DNA from: UBA1181 sp045226255
GTDB lineage: Bacteria > Bacteroidota > Bacteroidia > Bacteroidales > Paludibacteraceae
DNA: 64,000 nt
Direction: 5' to 3'
Assembly: GCA_045226255.1 (NCBI GenBank)
Contig: JBGVCG010000029.1
Location: 1 to 64,000 of the forward strand
This document shows positions 17,428 through 25,300 of this stretch, piece after piece. Numbering within the stretch: the first letter of the stretch is position 1; the number at the start of each line of letters is the position of its first letter. The notes under the pieces are model-generated. The model did not search any database, was not told where the DNA came from, and was given only the letters and a program-made list of their open reading frames with translations. Position numbers and translations under genes: made by a program.

Positions 17428-17622
17428 TTAAAAGATCGTGCAACTGGGAACTAACACAAGATCCATGTGCATGACTGCCGTAACATCATTCACACGGCTC
17501 TCATACTTCACCAGATATGCGCCCGAACTGGCGTGTTCCCGATATGAATCAAAGGATATGGCTTGCCTTACTCCTTGGATATCGGATATGAAATAGTTGA
17601 TAATAATATCTTTGTATATCAT
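17428..17622 (-). CDS. Small hypothetical protein, 64 residues
   Basis: Unrecognised. The ATG at 17622 (MIYKDIIINYFISDIQ) is preferred; a TTG five codons upstream would start inside the T-run of the SSB terminator. The product has a hydrophobic start and a strand-rich body (SGAYLVKYESRVNDVTAVMH). No promoter or conserved leader is visible, so it may depend on read-through. Confidence 0.4.
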   Translation of the reverse strand: MIYKDIIINYFISDIQGVRQAISFDSYREHASSGAYLVKYESRVNDVTAVMHMDLVLVPSCTIF

Positions 17623-17634
17623 AAAACCTTCTAT

Positions 17635-17672
17635 CAAAAAATAGCCCCCTACTAATAAATAGCAAGGGGCTT
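17635..17672 (-). terminator. Intrinsic terminator after ssb
   Basis: On the minus strand AGCCCC (17666-17671) pairs with GGGGCT (17643-17648), followed by a T-run. It lies 40 bases after the ssb stop. Confidence 0.7.
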
Positions 17673-17711
17673 ACTACACAAATAATTCAAAATTAAAAGA
17701 ACATGTATATT

Positions 17712-18095
17712 TTAGAAAGGAACTTCCTCTTCACCTGACTTGAACTGCTCTACCGGTTCGTTCTCCTTCTTAGATCCAAGAAGCTCCAGGTCGGTACACA
17801 GAATCTCTGTCATGTACTTCGTACCCTTCTCAGGATCCTCCCACTTGGCATAGTGGATGCTACCTTTCACACTGATAAGAGAACCTACTTTGACATAGTT
17901 CTCGATTACGTTCGTGATATTGCCAAAAAAGACAAGATTATGCCACTCTGTCCTGTCCTCTATCTTCTTGCCGGACTTAGTCTCATAACCTCTTTCGGTT
18001 GTTGCAAGAGTGAATCTTGCCACCTTGCGTCCTGCTTCCGTACCCATTATTTTGGGTTCCTGGCCTACACGGCCGACTAATTGAACATTATTCAT
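17712..18095 (-). CDS. ssb: Single-stranded DNA-binding protein
   Basis: The 127-residue protein has the OB-fold of bacterial SSB: MNNVQLVGRVGQEPKI, then RFTLATTER, TEWHNLVFFG, VGSLISVKGSIHYAKWED and YMTEILCTDLELLG. The acidic C-terminal tip EEEVPF resembles the protein-docking DDIPF. Plasmid-borne SSB coats single-stranded DNA entering or made during conjugation. It is shorter than chromosomal SSB because the linker is short. A terminator follows. Upstream there is only a weak relative of the conserved leader. Confidence 0.95.
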   Translation of the reverse strand: MNNVQLVGRVGQEPKIMGTEAGRKVARFTLATTERGYETKSGKKIEDRTEWHNLVFFGNITNVIENYVKVGSLISVKGSIHYAKWEDPEKGTKYMTEILCTDLELLGSKKENEPVEQFKSGEEEVPF

Positions 18096-18139
18096 ATAAT
18101 AAAAGATTTAAAGTTGTTGATTATTTTTACTACCTGTGA

Positions 18140-18508
18140 TTATCTTAAAATATCTATCCTCTCACTTTCCACGAATACCGTAGTGACCACATTCCATCTG
18201 TCCTTCGTTCTCTGCGAAAGCTCCTCCCCTATCGTATAATCGATATTATTGGGGTTGTTCTCGTTGTCCACGATGAATGTGGATCCATCGATGAACTTAG
18301 ACACCATCTTCTCCGTCTCGCTCCTCTGGGAGGCATCGACATCGGACAGGAAGACAACATCACCGGGTGACTTGATAACCGCATAATCGCCCTTCAACGC
18401 GCTTAATGTCTTACGAAGATACTGCCTTGTGCTTTCCAGGTTCTTATCCACGGATGGGAGGGATTTATCTACAATGGACAAATCATCAAAAACTTCTACT
18501 GTGTTCAT
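18140..18508 (-). CDS. Hypothetical protein with conserved leader, 122 residues
   Basis: Unrecognised soluble protein with a helical N-terminal half (SVDKNLESTRQYLRKTLSAL) and a strand-rich C-terminal half (GSTFIVDNENN, RWNVVTTVFVESERIDI). Reality is supported by coding-like composition and by the conserved leader (18516-18535) 7 bases before its ATG, shared with other backbone genes. It lies between ssb and the small genes upstream on the same strand. Confidence 0.7.
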   Translation of the reverse strand: MNTVEVFDDLSIVDKSLPSVDKNLESTRQYLRKTLSALKGDYAVIKSPGDVVFLSDVDASQRSETEKMVSKFIDGSTFIVDNENNPNNIDYTIGEELSQRTKDRWNVVTTVFVESERIDILR

Positions 18509-18515
18509 ATAAACT

Positions 18516-18535
18516 GAAAACTTTTAATGTTAGAC
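18516..18535 (-). promoter_or_regulatory. Conserved leader of the 122-residue gene
   Basis: On the minus strand GTCTAACATTAAAAGTTTTC. Thirteen bases (TCTAACATTAAAA) match the element-wide leader and are complementary to the candidate small RNA at 20788-20871. Confidence 0.65.
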
Positions 18536-18652
18536 TAAAATTGAATGCAATTCACAACACAACTAATGCACTGATATTTACAAATATAATTAAAATATTT
18601 CAGTTACTACAATATTCATTCGGAAAATGATAAAAAATTAAAGAAATACATT

Positions 18653-18743
18653 TATTTTTGTCGAACAAAATTCGCTTCGAACAAAAACAATCTATATTGT
18701 AATAGTGTGGCCCACAGGGATGCGAGCCGCACTATTTTGTTTT
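18653..18743 (+). ncRNA. Candidate small RNA 3 (promoter and strong terminator)
   Basis: TATTTTTG (18653-18660) is followed by a tandem TCGAACAAAA repeat (18661-18670, 18677-18686) and an 11-bp stem (AATAGTGTGGC 18701-18711, GCCGCACTATT 18726-18736) with a run of T. The stem resembles that of candidate RNA 1 in its AGTGTG/CGCACT base and following TATTTT. Genes on both sides are on the minus strand, so a plus-strand terminator here has no coding purpose. The -33 region is weak. Confidence 0.4.
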
Positions 18744-18747
18744 TTAC

Positions 18748-18993
18748 CTAAACACACATCGCCATCGCCCTCTGTTCCATCCTGTGCAGGTGTTGCGCCT
18801 CCGTGAAATCGTAGGCCTCCCAATCACAGAAATCGTCGTAGAACTTGATATACCTTTCCTCCTCCGGAGACTCCGGGAAGGCGGGGAGAAGACAAAGCTC
18901 GTCGTGACCTTTCACGACCTTCGGGAGATAGAACGTGCTATCTCCCTTATGGCGGATGACCGCCGCATTAATGCAATCCGAAAAATTAACCAT
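18748..18993 (-). CDS. Small hypothetical protein, about 81 residues
   Basis: Unrecognised. The ATG at 18993 (MVNFSDCINAAVIRHKGDST) is chosen because the conserved leader ends 4 bases before it; a TTG two codons upstream would eat into the leader. The sequence is acidic in its middle (FPESPEEERYIKFYDDFCDW) and ends HLHRMEQRAMAMCV. The gene is the last of several small minus-strand genes of unknown function. Confidence 0.65.
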   Translation of the reverse strand: MVNFSDCINAAVIRHKGDSTFYLPKVVKGHDELCLLPAFPESPEEERYIKFYDDFCDWEAYDFTEAQHLHRMEQRAMAMCV

Positions 18994-18997
18994 AACC

Positions 18998-19016
18998 AAA
19001 AATTTTAATGTTAGAC
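18998..19016 (-). promoter_or_regulatory. Conserved leader of the 81-residue gene
   Basis: On the minus strand GTCTAACATTAAAATTTTT, 4 bases before the ATG. Seventeen bases are perfectly complementary to the candidate small RNA at 20788-20871. Confidence 0.7.
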
Positions 19017-19262
19017 TTATATCTTATTCTTGAATTTTGCGCGAAGGAAAGCCCACTCATGCGGGGCTACCTTCACAAGTTTGAGAATCCATACACTCTC
19101 CAGATCCCACCCTTTCTCACGGAATAGGGTTTTACATTCCTCTACCTCCTTATTGTTGTTACAGACAATATAAGGGAGTCTGTCGGAGCTCTTTTCACGT
19201 CCATCGAACAACTTGATGTACTTCTCCGCGTCCTGTTTAAAGTTTGCAAATTGAATATCCAT
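19017..19262 (-). CDS. Small hypothetical protein coupled to radC
   Basis: An 81-residue product from the ATG at 19262 (MDIQFANFKQDAEKYIKLFD), or 85 residues from 19274. It overlaps the end of the RadC-like gene by 26 or 38 bases in another frame, so its translation is probably coupled. It is unrecognised: a charged helical start, then PYIVCNNNKEVEECKTLFRE and WILKLVKVAPHEWAFLRAKF. It lacks its own leader, in line with coupling. Confidence 0.6.
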   Translation of the reverse strand: MDIQFANFKQDAEKYIKLFDGREKSSDRLPYIVCNNNKEVEECKTLFREKGWDLESVWILKLVKVAPHEWAFLRAKFKNKI

Positions 19263-19905
19263 TTTTAAACGCATTATCGAGTTTCAACATATCATTATCA
19301 GAAAAAGAGTAGTAGCTATCTCCGGCCACAATGATGTGATCCAGGAATTGAATCTCCAACATCGCACACGCGTTCATGAAACGAGTCGTGAGCTTCTTGT
19401 CCAGCTCGCTTGGCGCACACGTTCCGCTCGGGTGATTGTGGGCAACCATAATAGAGGTACACTTCTTCGTCTCCAAAGCCGTCTTGATTATCAATCTAAT
19501 ATCCACAATGGTACAGGATGAACCACCCCGGGCATGGCAGAACTTGCGGAGAGGACGATTCCTCACATCCAACAGCACCACCCAAAACTCCTCCTGCGTG
19601 AGATTCTGCAGGTGAGGAGCCAAGTAATTAAACAAATCCTCGCTTTCCAACAACTGCGCCACCTTCACTTCCCTGGAACGCCTGAAAAGGGTGTACATGG
19701 CCTTGATTTTCATTGCGGTCGCTCGCCCCATACCACCTATATTCAAGTTCATCAGTCCGTCCACAGAGCATTCTCCCTGCTCGAAGTAACGCAACATAGC
19801 TTCCCCACTCTCCCTACTTCCTGTCACCACCGTGAACAGGTCAAGGTCGGAAAGGGTCTGCCACCCGTACATCTCGGCACTATCGATCAAATTAATTGGT
19901 TCCAT
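19237..19905 (-). CDS. radC: RadC-like JAB/MPN-domain protein
   Basis: The 222-residue protein has the RadC layout: an N-terminal helix-hairpin-helix-like part (GGMGRATAMKIKAMYTL) and a C-terminal JAB metalloprotease-fold domain with HNHPSG (about residues 154-159) and a downstream Asp in SELDKKLT. The domain also shows FWVVLLDVRNR and LDHIIVAGDSYYSFSDNDML. RadC-like genes are common on plasmids and islands beside ssb and anti-restriction genes; their biochemical role is unsettled. It carries the best copy of the conserved leader 6 bases before the ATG. Confidence 0.9.
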   Translation of the reverse strand: MEPINLIDSAEMYGWQTLSDLDLFTVVTGSRESGEAMLRYFEQGECSVDGLMNLNIGGMGRATAMKIKAMYTLFRRSREVKVAQLLESEDLFNYLAPHLQNLTQEEFWVVLLDVRNRPLRKFCHARGGSSCTIVDIRLIIKTALETKKCTSIMVAHNHPSGTCAPSELDKKLTTRFMNACAMLEIQFLDHIIVAGDSYYSFSDNDMLKLDNAFKNGYSICKL

Positions 19906-19911
19906 GTTCTT

Positions 19912-19929
19912 AAAATTTTAATGTTAGAT
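19912..19929 (-). promoter_or_regulatory. Conserved leader of radC
   Basis: On the minus strand ATCTAACATTAAAATTTT, 6 bases before the ATG. All 18 bases are complementary to the single-stranded part of the candidate small RNA at 20788-20871. Confidence 0.75.
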
Positions 19930-20600
19930 TATTCCGTAAGTAACCATTCTTTTAGATCCTCCATCACCTCATTTGAGAGTGTATAGTAATCTAAGTTGTA
20001 GTGGATGTCATTCGATACCTCCTCATCATAGTCGAAGTCGGCAGGGTCTGTATTGCAATCTCTCGCCCATCTCTCCGCATCATCTCTGCCGTAAGTCGGA
20101 GTCCATGTCTCCATCATGCCGACACACCTCTCCCTTGAATCGTTACTGACAAGTTGAATACCTCGTGAAACTTGACCGCCTGCATAAAGTTGGATTCTAT
20201 TGCCCACCTTTATCTTAGCGATTACTGGTACATACCAGCCTTGCAACCCGTCACAAGCATTCTTCGCAATCTCCTGGAGTTGGGACTCCACATCATCCTC
20301 GAAATCCTTAATCATCTTCTTTGCTACAACCCTTTTTGCGGATTTAGGTAAATCGTCGTATTCAATCTCCTTAAAGAAAAACTCTCCGAACTGTGTACCC
20401 TCCTCTTCGCTCGCAACAGCGTATACCTTGCCGTCGTCCGCCACCATGAGGTCACACCATCCTGTTACGCCAAGATCATCTATCTTCAAGAGATCAAATG
20501 CCTCTTGCGTGTACTCGCCCGCATACTCTCCGAGTTTTTCCACATAGCCAACCGCATTAAACAATGCGTCAGCTTTGATGTCATAATTTCCTGGTTCCAT
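19929..20600 (-). CDS. Hypothetical plasmid protein, 223 residues
   Basis: Unrecognised. I start at the ATG at 20600 (MEPGNYDIKADALFNAVGYV), 9 bases after the conserved leader; the longer frame from 20681 would include the leader and promoter. The protein is acidic and soluble, with EEGTQFGEFFFKEIEYDDLP, a Lys-rich helix (SAKRVVAKKMIKDFEDDVES) and an Asp/Trp-rich C-terminus. Its promoter region (20631-20736) is nearly identical to that of pcfK 39.1 kb away, so the two genes are likely co-regulated. Confidence 0.7.
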   Translation of the reverse strand: MEPGNYDIKADALFNAVGYVEKLGEYAGEYTQEAFDLLKIDDLGVTGWCDLMVADDGKVYAVASEEEGTQFGEFFFKEIEYDDLPKSAKRVVAKKMIKDFEDDVESQLQEIAKNACDGLQGWYVPVIAKIKVGNRIQLYAGGQVSRGIQLVSNDSRERCVGMMETWTPTYGRDDAERWARDCNTDPADFDYDEEVSNDIHYNLDYYTLSNEVMEDLKEWLLTE

Positions 20601-20609
20601 GTTCTTAAT

Positions 20610-20623
20610 AATTTTAATGTTAG
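20610..20623 (-). promoter_or_regulatory. Conserved leader of the 223-residue gene
   Basis: On the minus strand CTAACATTAAAATT, 9 bases before the ATG. Fourteen bases are complementary to the candidate small RNA. Confidence 0.7.
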
Positions 20624-20630
20624 TATTCCG

Positions 20631-20736
20631 TTTCCTTAACACTATAAAATTACTAATAATCAGATAGTTACGGAAATACAAAGAGGGAAAAGAGGGTCAA
20701 AAACACATGATTTCCGACTCCTCCCCTCCCTAAAAA
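20631..20736 (-). repeat. Duplicated promoter module, copy 1
   Basis: This 106-base stretch matches 59731-59836 along its whole length without gaps, at roughly 80 percent identity by eye. In minus-strand order it holds the G-rich motif (20718-20736), a block around GACCCTCTTTT, CGTAACT, and a TAnnTTT -7-like box, then leads into the conserved leader. A divergent third copy lies before the 63-residue gene (43869-43970). Confidence 0.75.
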
Positions 20737-20774
20737 TCCAAGAATGGAACGGGGTGATGGTTACGATTTTTTCA

Positions 20775-20871
20775 TACCTTTGTGGATGTTTCTTTAACGC
20801 CACTTGTGAAAGTGGTCTGAAAATTTTAATGTTAGATGGGAGCCAAACGAAAGTGTGGCTCCTTTTTTTTT
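20775..20871 (+). ncRNA. Candidate small RNA complementary to the conserved leaders
   Basis: TACCTTTG (20775-20782) is a -7 box. A transcript from about 20788 would have a perfect 6-bp hairpin with a GUGA loop (CCACTT/AAGTGG, 20800-20815). An open stretch AAAATTTTAATGTTAGAT (20821-20838) follows, then a terminator stem GGAGCCA/TGGCTCC (20840-20863) with an inner GAAA loop and eight T. The open stretch is the reverse complement of the leader before radC and matches, over shorter lengths, the leaders of eight other genes. On the minus strand no gene follows this leader copy (an ATG there stops after four codons), so a plus-strand RNA explains the sequence best. The alternative is a DNA operator. 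Confidence 0.6.
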
Positions 20872-22345
20872 ACACACGTCTTCCGACGTTCTTCCTGTTT
20901 TCTTCCCGCGTCAGCTGTTCATTCTTTTCCTCCACGTCCGTCAGGCGGTCCTTGATGGATATGACCACATCCGCGATGTGGCCGACGGCCTTGGTCTGCA
21001 ACGAGAGGGAGGAGAACTCCTCCCGGAAAAGGTCGTAGGACATCTCCTTTCCTATCTTCATCGACTTGATTTTGGCGTTGATGGAGGAAAGGAGCTTCAG
21101 ATCGTCGTTCCAGTCCTTCGTCATCGCTTTCTCCTTGACGATGTTCCTGACCAAATCGGAATTGATAATCATGGAGGTGAAGGCGTCGTCCGCGAACATA
21201 TCGTCCCTCGGACGGGATATGATGATGGTCTTGTGCTCATCATCGGGGATGACCTCCATGTTCTCCGATTTGGGATGATTCAGGCATACATCCTTGAATC
21301 CTTCGTACAGGTCCTCCCGCACGGTTATCATATGCGCCTTGTAGTCCTCACGCTTGGCGGGACACTCGCTTATGAAGCATTTGGCCTTGTCCTTCCCCTT
21401 GCTCTCCGCCGCGGCGCATATCAGCATCAGATCATAATGACTGCCCCGCAGGTCATTGTCCGCCCCAAGCAGCAGTTTGAAGTCGGGCGTGAACCGGTTC
21501 ACGTTGTCACGCAACAGCTGCATGATGACCTCCGTCTGACCGGGCAAAAGATTGCCCTGGTGCGATATATAAAGCGTGTTCGGGTTCTTCCGTAGCTCGA
21601 AGTGGGCCATGCAGTCGAACTCGCTCTCGGCCACGAAGACCCTTTCTATCTTGTCCGGTATGTTGGAATACCATACCGTCTTATCGTGCTCCGAGTTCGC
21701 CATCATCATGGATCCGCACTTGCACCTGTGTTGGTTGAAGTAACGGATGTTGACGCCTCCCAGTGTTCCGTCCGCACGGAAACACGGGAACGCGAGGTCG
21801 GAGCCCCTCCTACATGAGTCTATCTCCTTGTTGCAATTAAAGAACCTGTCCTTGAAAAGGGGATGCTCCAACGTCTTCTTGGATATCTTTCTCTTCTGCG
21901 TCAGCAGGGTCGTATTGATGGCCTTCCTCATGAACATGACGCCCGTCGGGTAATCGAACGGTTCGTCCGGCTTCTTAACAGGTATCTTCTCCTGGAACGT
22001 CTGTTTCTCATCGTCGGGCAGTCTGAGGTACTCGCGCAGAACGGAGGCCACCGCCTCGTTCTCCTTGAATGAACCGCGCGGAGCCACGATGGTGCCGTCC
22101 TTGATGCGGTTCTTGACGAAGGCGTAGAGACTGCCTCCGTCCGTATCGTCATGCAGGTTGGAGTAGTGCTGCTGACCGGGATACCTCTTCGAGGGCGATA
22201 CGCATATCCTAAGCCCGTTCTCGTGGTCATAGACTGTACCGCCCCTGTACGACTTCGAATCGTTCTTGACGAAGCCGTACTTGATCGCGATTTCCTCTAT
22301 CGTGATCTTGTCGCACATTTCCCTTATCGATATACTTTTTTCCAT
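20870..22345 (-). CDS. TOPRIM-domain primase-like protein
   Basis: The 491-residue protein begins like mobile-element primases (IREMCDKITIEEIAIKYGFV, then a GGTVYDHENGLRICVSPSKR zinc-binding-like part lacking clear cysteines). A TOPRIM domain follows, with VFVAESEFDCMAHFE (about residue 233) and LLLGADNDLRG (about 293) supplying the acidic residues. A CxC pair (RCKCG, about residue 210) lies between. The C-terminus is a helical tail. It would prime DNA synthesis on transferred single strands. The stop codon overlaps the T-run of the plus-strand RNA terminator. It follows the giant methylase-helicase gene by 54 bases on the same strand. Confidence 0.8.
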   Translation of the reverse strand: MEKSISIREMCDKITIEEIAIKYGFVKNDSKSYRGGTVYDHENGLRICVSPSKRYPGQQHYSNLHDDTDGGSLYAFVKNRIKDGTIVAPRGSFKENEAVASVLREYLRLPDDEKQTFQEKIPVKKPDEPFDYPTGVMFMRKAINTTLLTQKRKISKKTLEHPLFKDRFFNCNKEIDSCRRGSDLAFPCFRADGTLGGVNIRYFNQHRCKCGSMMMANSEHDKTVWYSNIPDKIERVFVAESEFDCMAHFELRKNPNTLYISHQGNLLPGQTEVIMQLLRDNVNRFTPDFKLLLGADNDLRGSHYDLMLICAAAESKGKDKAKCFISECPAKREDYKAHMITVREDLYEGFKDVCLNHPKSENMEVIPDDEHKTIIISRPRDDMFADDAFTSMIINSDLVRNIVKEKAMTKDWNDDLKLLSSINAKIKSMKIGKEMSYDLFREEFSSLSLQTKAVGHIADVVISIKDRLTDVEEKNEQLTREENRKNVGRRV

Positions 22346-22398
22346 CTTTGCGGGTGTAGGGGGAAGCCTAATGACTCCCCCCGTGGATTACCGGTTAA

Positions 22399-25300
22399 TT
22401 AAATCTTTCTACCCTGTTTTTGCGTCTCTTCCTGCGCATCCTCCTCAGGGGCGTTCTTCGCGGCGCTCTCCTTGATCTTGTTCGCCTTCTTCTCCATGTA
22501 GTCGGAGACAACCTCCTTGAAGAGGTCGAACTGGCTCGGAGCGTTCTTGTAGGTCTCCAAATCGACTTTCGGTGTTATCTTCTCCCATGAATTGACCTCC
22601 ATCTTGGCGTATTTGGCGCTGTAATGCTCGCTTACGGTCGATATGGTAACGTTGGTGTCGTATGGTCTCTTCGGGTCTATTTTGGCGTTCTTATCGCCGC
22701 TCTGGCTTTGCAGGTACTTCTCGACTTCCTGCGTCCGGTTCTCCGTGACGTACTTGTTCACGTTGAGCGCCACCTTGTTCGTGAGTCCGTCGATGCGGAG
22801 CGCTATGGTGCCGTTCTTGTCGTCCAAGGTAGGCAGCTTCATAAGGTCCTCCTTGCGGACCGTGAGCACCCTTACGGTGTTGGCGTAAGGCTGTCCGTTC
22901 TTGTAGGTCTTCGGGTCGGCGACCAAAAGGAGGTTAGGCACTCTCCTACCCTGCTCGTTCACCAGTTGTCCCTGCTCGTTGAGCTGGAGCTTGTTGGCCG
23001 TAAGGTACTTCTCGTCCGTACGCTTGGTGCAGATCGCCAACTTGACGTTGCCGAACGCATCCGCCTCGGGCAGTTCCTTCAATGCCTTGGAGGATAAAGC
23101 GACGTATATGTCCTCGACAGACTTGGCGAAGGATGTGCCGTCCTTCTTGCGGATATTGACCTCACGGGAGTTGGTGATGCAATCCCCCATGTCCTTGTTG
23201 TCGTAACGGATGGCCGGCACTTCATCCAGGTTCTGCTTCGTCTTGACGATGCGGTCGAAGCTGTTCACCACCTTGAACCTGCCCCTGATCATCATGTCCT
23301 CATCCTTGAGTTCCTTGTCCTTCAACAGGGCGGACTTATTGTTCAGTTTGATGCCCGTCTCTCCCGAATAGGAGCCGACAGACAACGGAACGGCTTCCTT
23401 GGTGATGTCTATGCCCGCTTTTTCGGCCTTGGCCTTCAGGTCCTGAAGACTGACCTGAAACTCCATCAATGCGGCCGCATCGGCGAATTTGACGGTCTTG
23501 CCGTTCACCGTGGCGTCCTCGCCGTGTCTCTTGACTATCACCTGAAGCGGGCTCTGGTTCTCCTTGGCCTGTTTGTTCTTGATGATGGCGAAGGAGAGGA
23601 AATCCTCACCGGATTGCGTCTTCCTCGCCCTCATCTTGTCCATCTTCTGCTCGATTGCGTTCAGGTCGAGCTGGATGCGGAACTTAGGGACGATGAGGTC
23701 AAGTTGGTTGCCCTGTGTGTCCTTGACACCCGCATACTGGGCATATCCCACCTTGACGAGTTCAGGGAGTTTGTTACCCGTCTCCTGTTTTTTCCCTTCA
23801 GGCTTCTTTTCCTCCACTTTCTCCTTCTTCTCCACCTGTTTCTTCTCTACCTGTTTCTTTGTTTGCTCAACCTGTGCGGTTTGCTCCGCCTTGGCCGGTT
23901 TTTGTTCCTTCTTCCCCTCCGCCTTGCCGGGTTCCTCTTTCCCCGGGTTCCCCTTCTTCTGTCCTTCCTTCACTTCCGCCTTGGCGGTCTTCTTGCCGTC
24001 ACCGCTTACAGTGGCGGCTATCTCATTATATTTATCGTCGCCGAGGTGCATCCTCAGATTGAACTCCGTATTGGCGTTCAGGCGCTTCTGTAGCTTCTGG
24101 ATGTTACCGATGTACTCCTTCACCTCCTTATTGCCTTCGGAGGATGGCTTCATGCGGTCGATCTCCTCCTGCATCTTCTTCTTCATCTTCTCCACGTCCG
24201 TGACGCTGCCTTCCATCAGGGAAAGCTCATAATCGACATTTTCCCTTAACTCCATCCTCGTTTCGAGGTCGTCCAGGCCTATTTCCTGTGCGCTGACAAA
24301 CCGCTGGAACTCTTCCAGGGTCTTGTCCATTTTGTCTTTTGTAATCTCCATGGTATCTTCTTTTTTTGGTTTAACATATTCCGCTGTCGGTTCGGAGGCG
24401 ATGTTGTCGTCCCGTTCCACTTTGTTTCCCTTATCGTATCCTTTTTCCTCTTTCGGGAACGCTTTGTTGATTTCCTTCTCCGCCAACTCCCAGTTCTGGT
24501 CGTAAAGGGCTTCATTCAACGAATAGTGGCCGATGGTTTTAAAATGAGCGGTCACATAATACATCTTCTTGTAGTCCACGTCCTTCACCGCATCCTTGAA
24601 GTCCGATACGAGTTTCTCCATCTCCTCCCGCGAGATGTTCTCTCCCGTCTTCTCTAACTTTTCCTGCACTCCCTCATAGATTTTTTTCCTTTCATTCATC
24701 GGTATATGGTGCATGATGGCGTTGTCATCGGTGTTCACGGCCAGATTTTTAGGCCTATCCCATCCAAAGTCATGCAATTGTTCCTTCACATCCTCCCTTT
24801 CTAAAAACTCGGGGAACCTGTCGTTCATAAATTCGACGAACTCTTCCAGAGAATAGCGTTCCGATTCCCTGATGTCGATGCTGTTCAGTTGCAACGAGTA
24901 TTTGTCGTGGGAAAAATCCCAAAGGATTCTCACGTCCATCTTATCGTCTAATTCTTCTTCCATAGTATCTTCATTTTTATGTTTATATTCCGCTGTCGGT
25001 TCGGAGGCGATGCCGCCTCCTTGATTCTCCTTGTCCTCCACGATTTCATATCCTTTCTTCTGGACTTCCTCGGCCGCCATGGCCGGAAGCTCCGGCTCCG
25101 CCACGGCCTCCGTGTCCATGTCGGCGTATTGGTAGTCCGGCATATTATCCAGACTGTAGTACTTGTCGTATGACGTGACGGCTTCCCCATCCTCCGGATT
25201 AGGGAATCCGAGTTCCCGCCACGTGATGATGTTGGTGTTCATCTGCTTCACCTCCTCGCCCTCTTCGGCTTTACTTTCCTCAGAGGAAGTGTTGCGCAGC

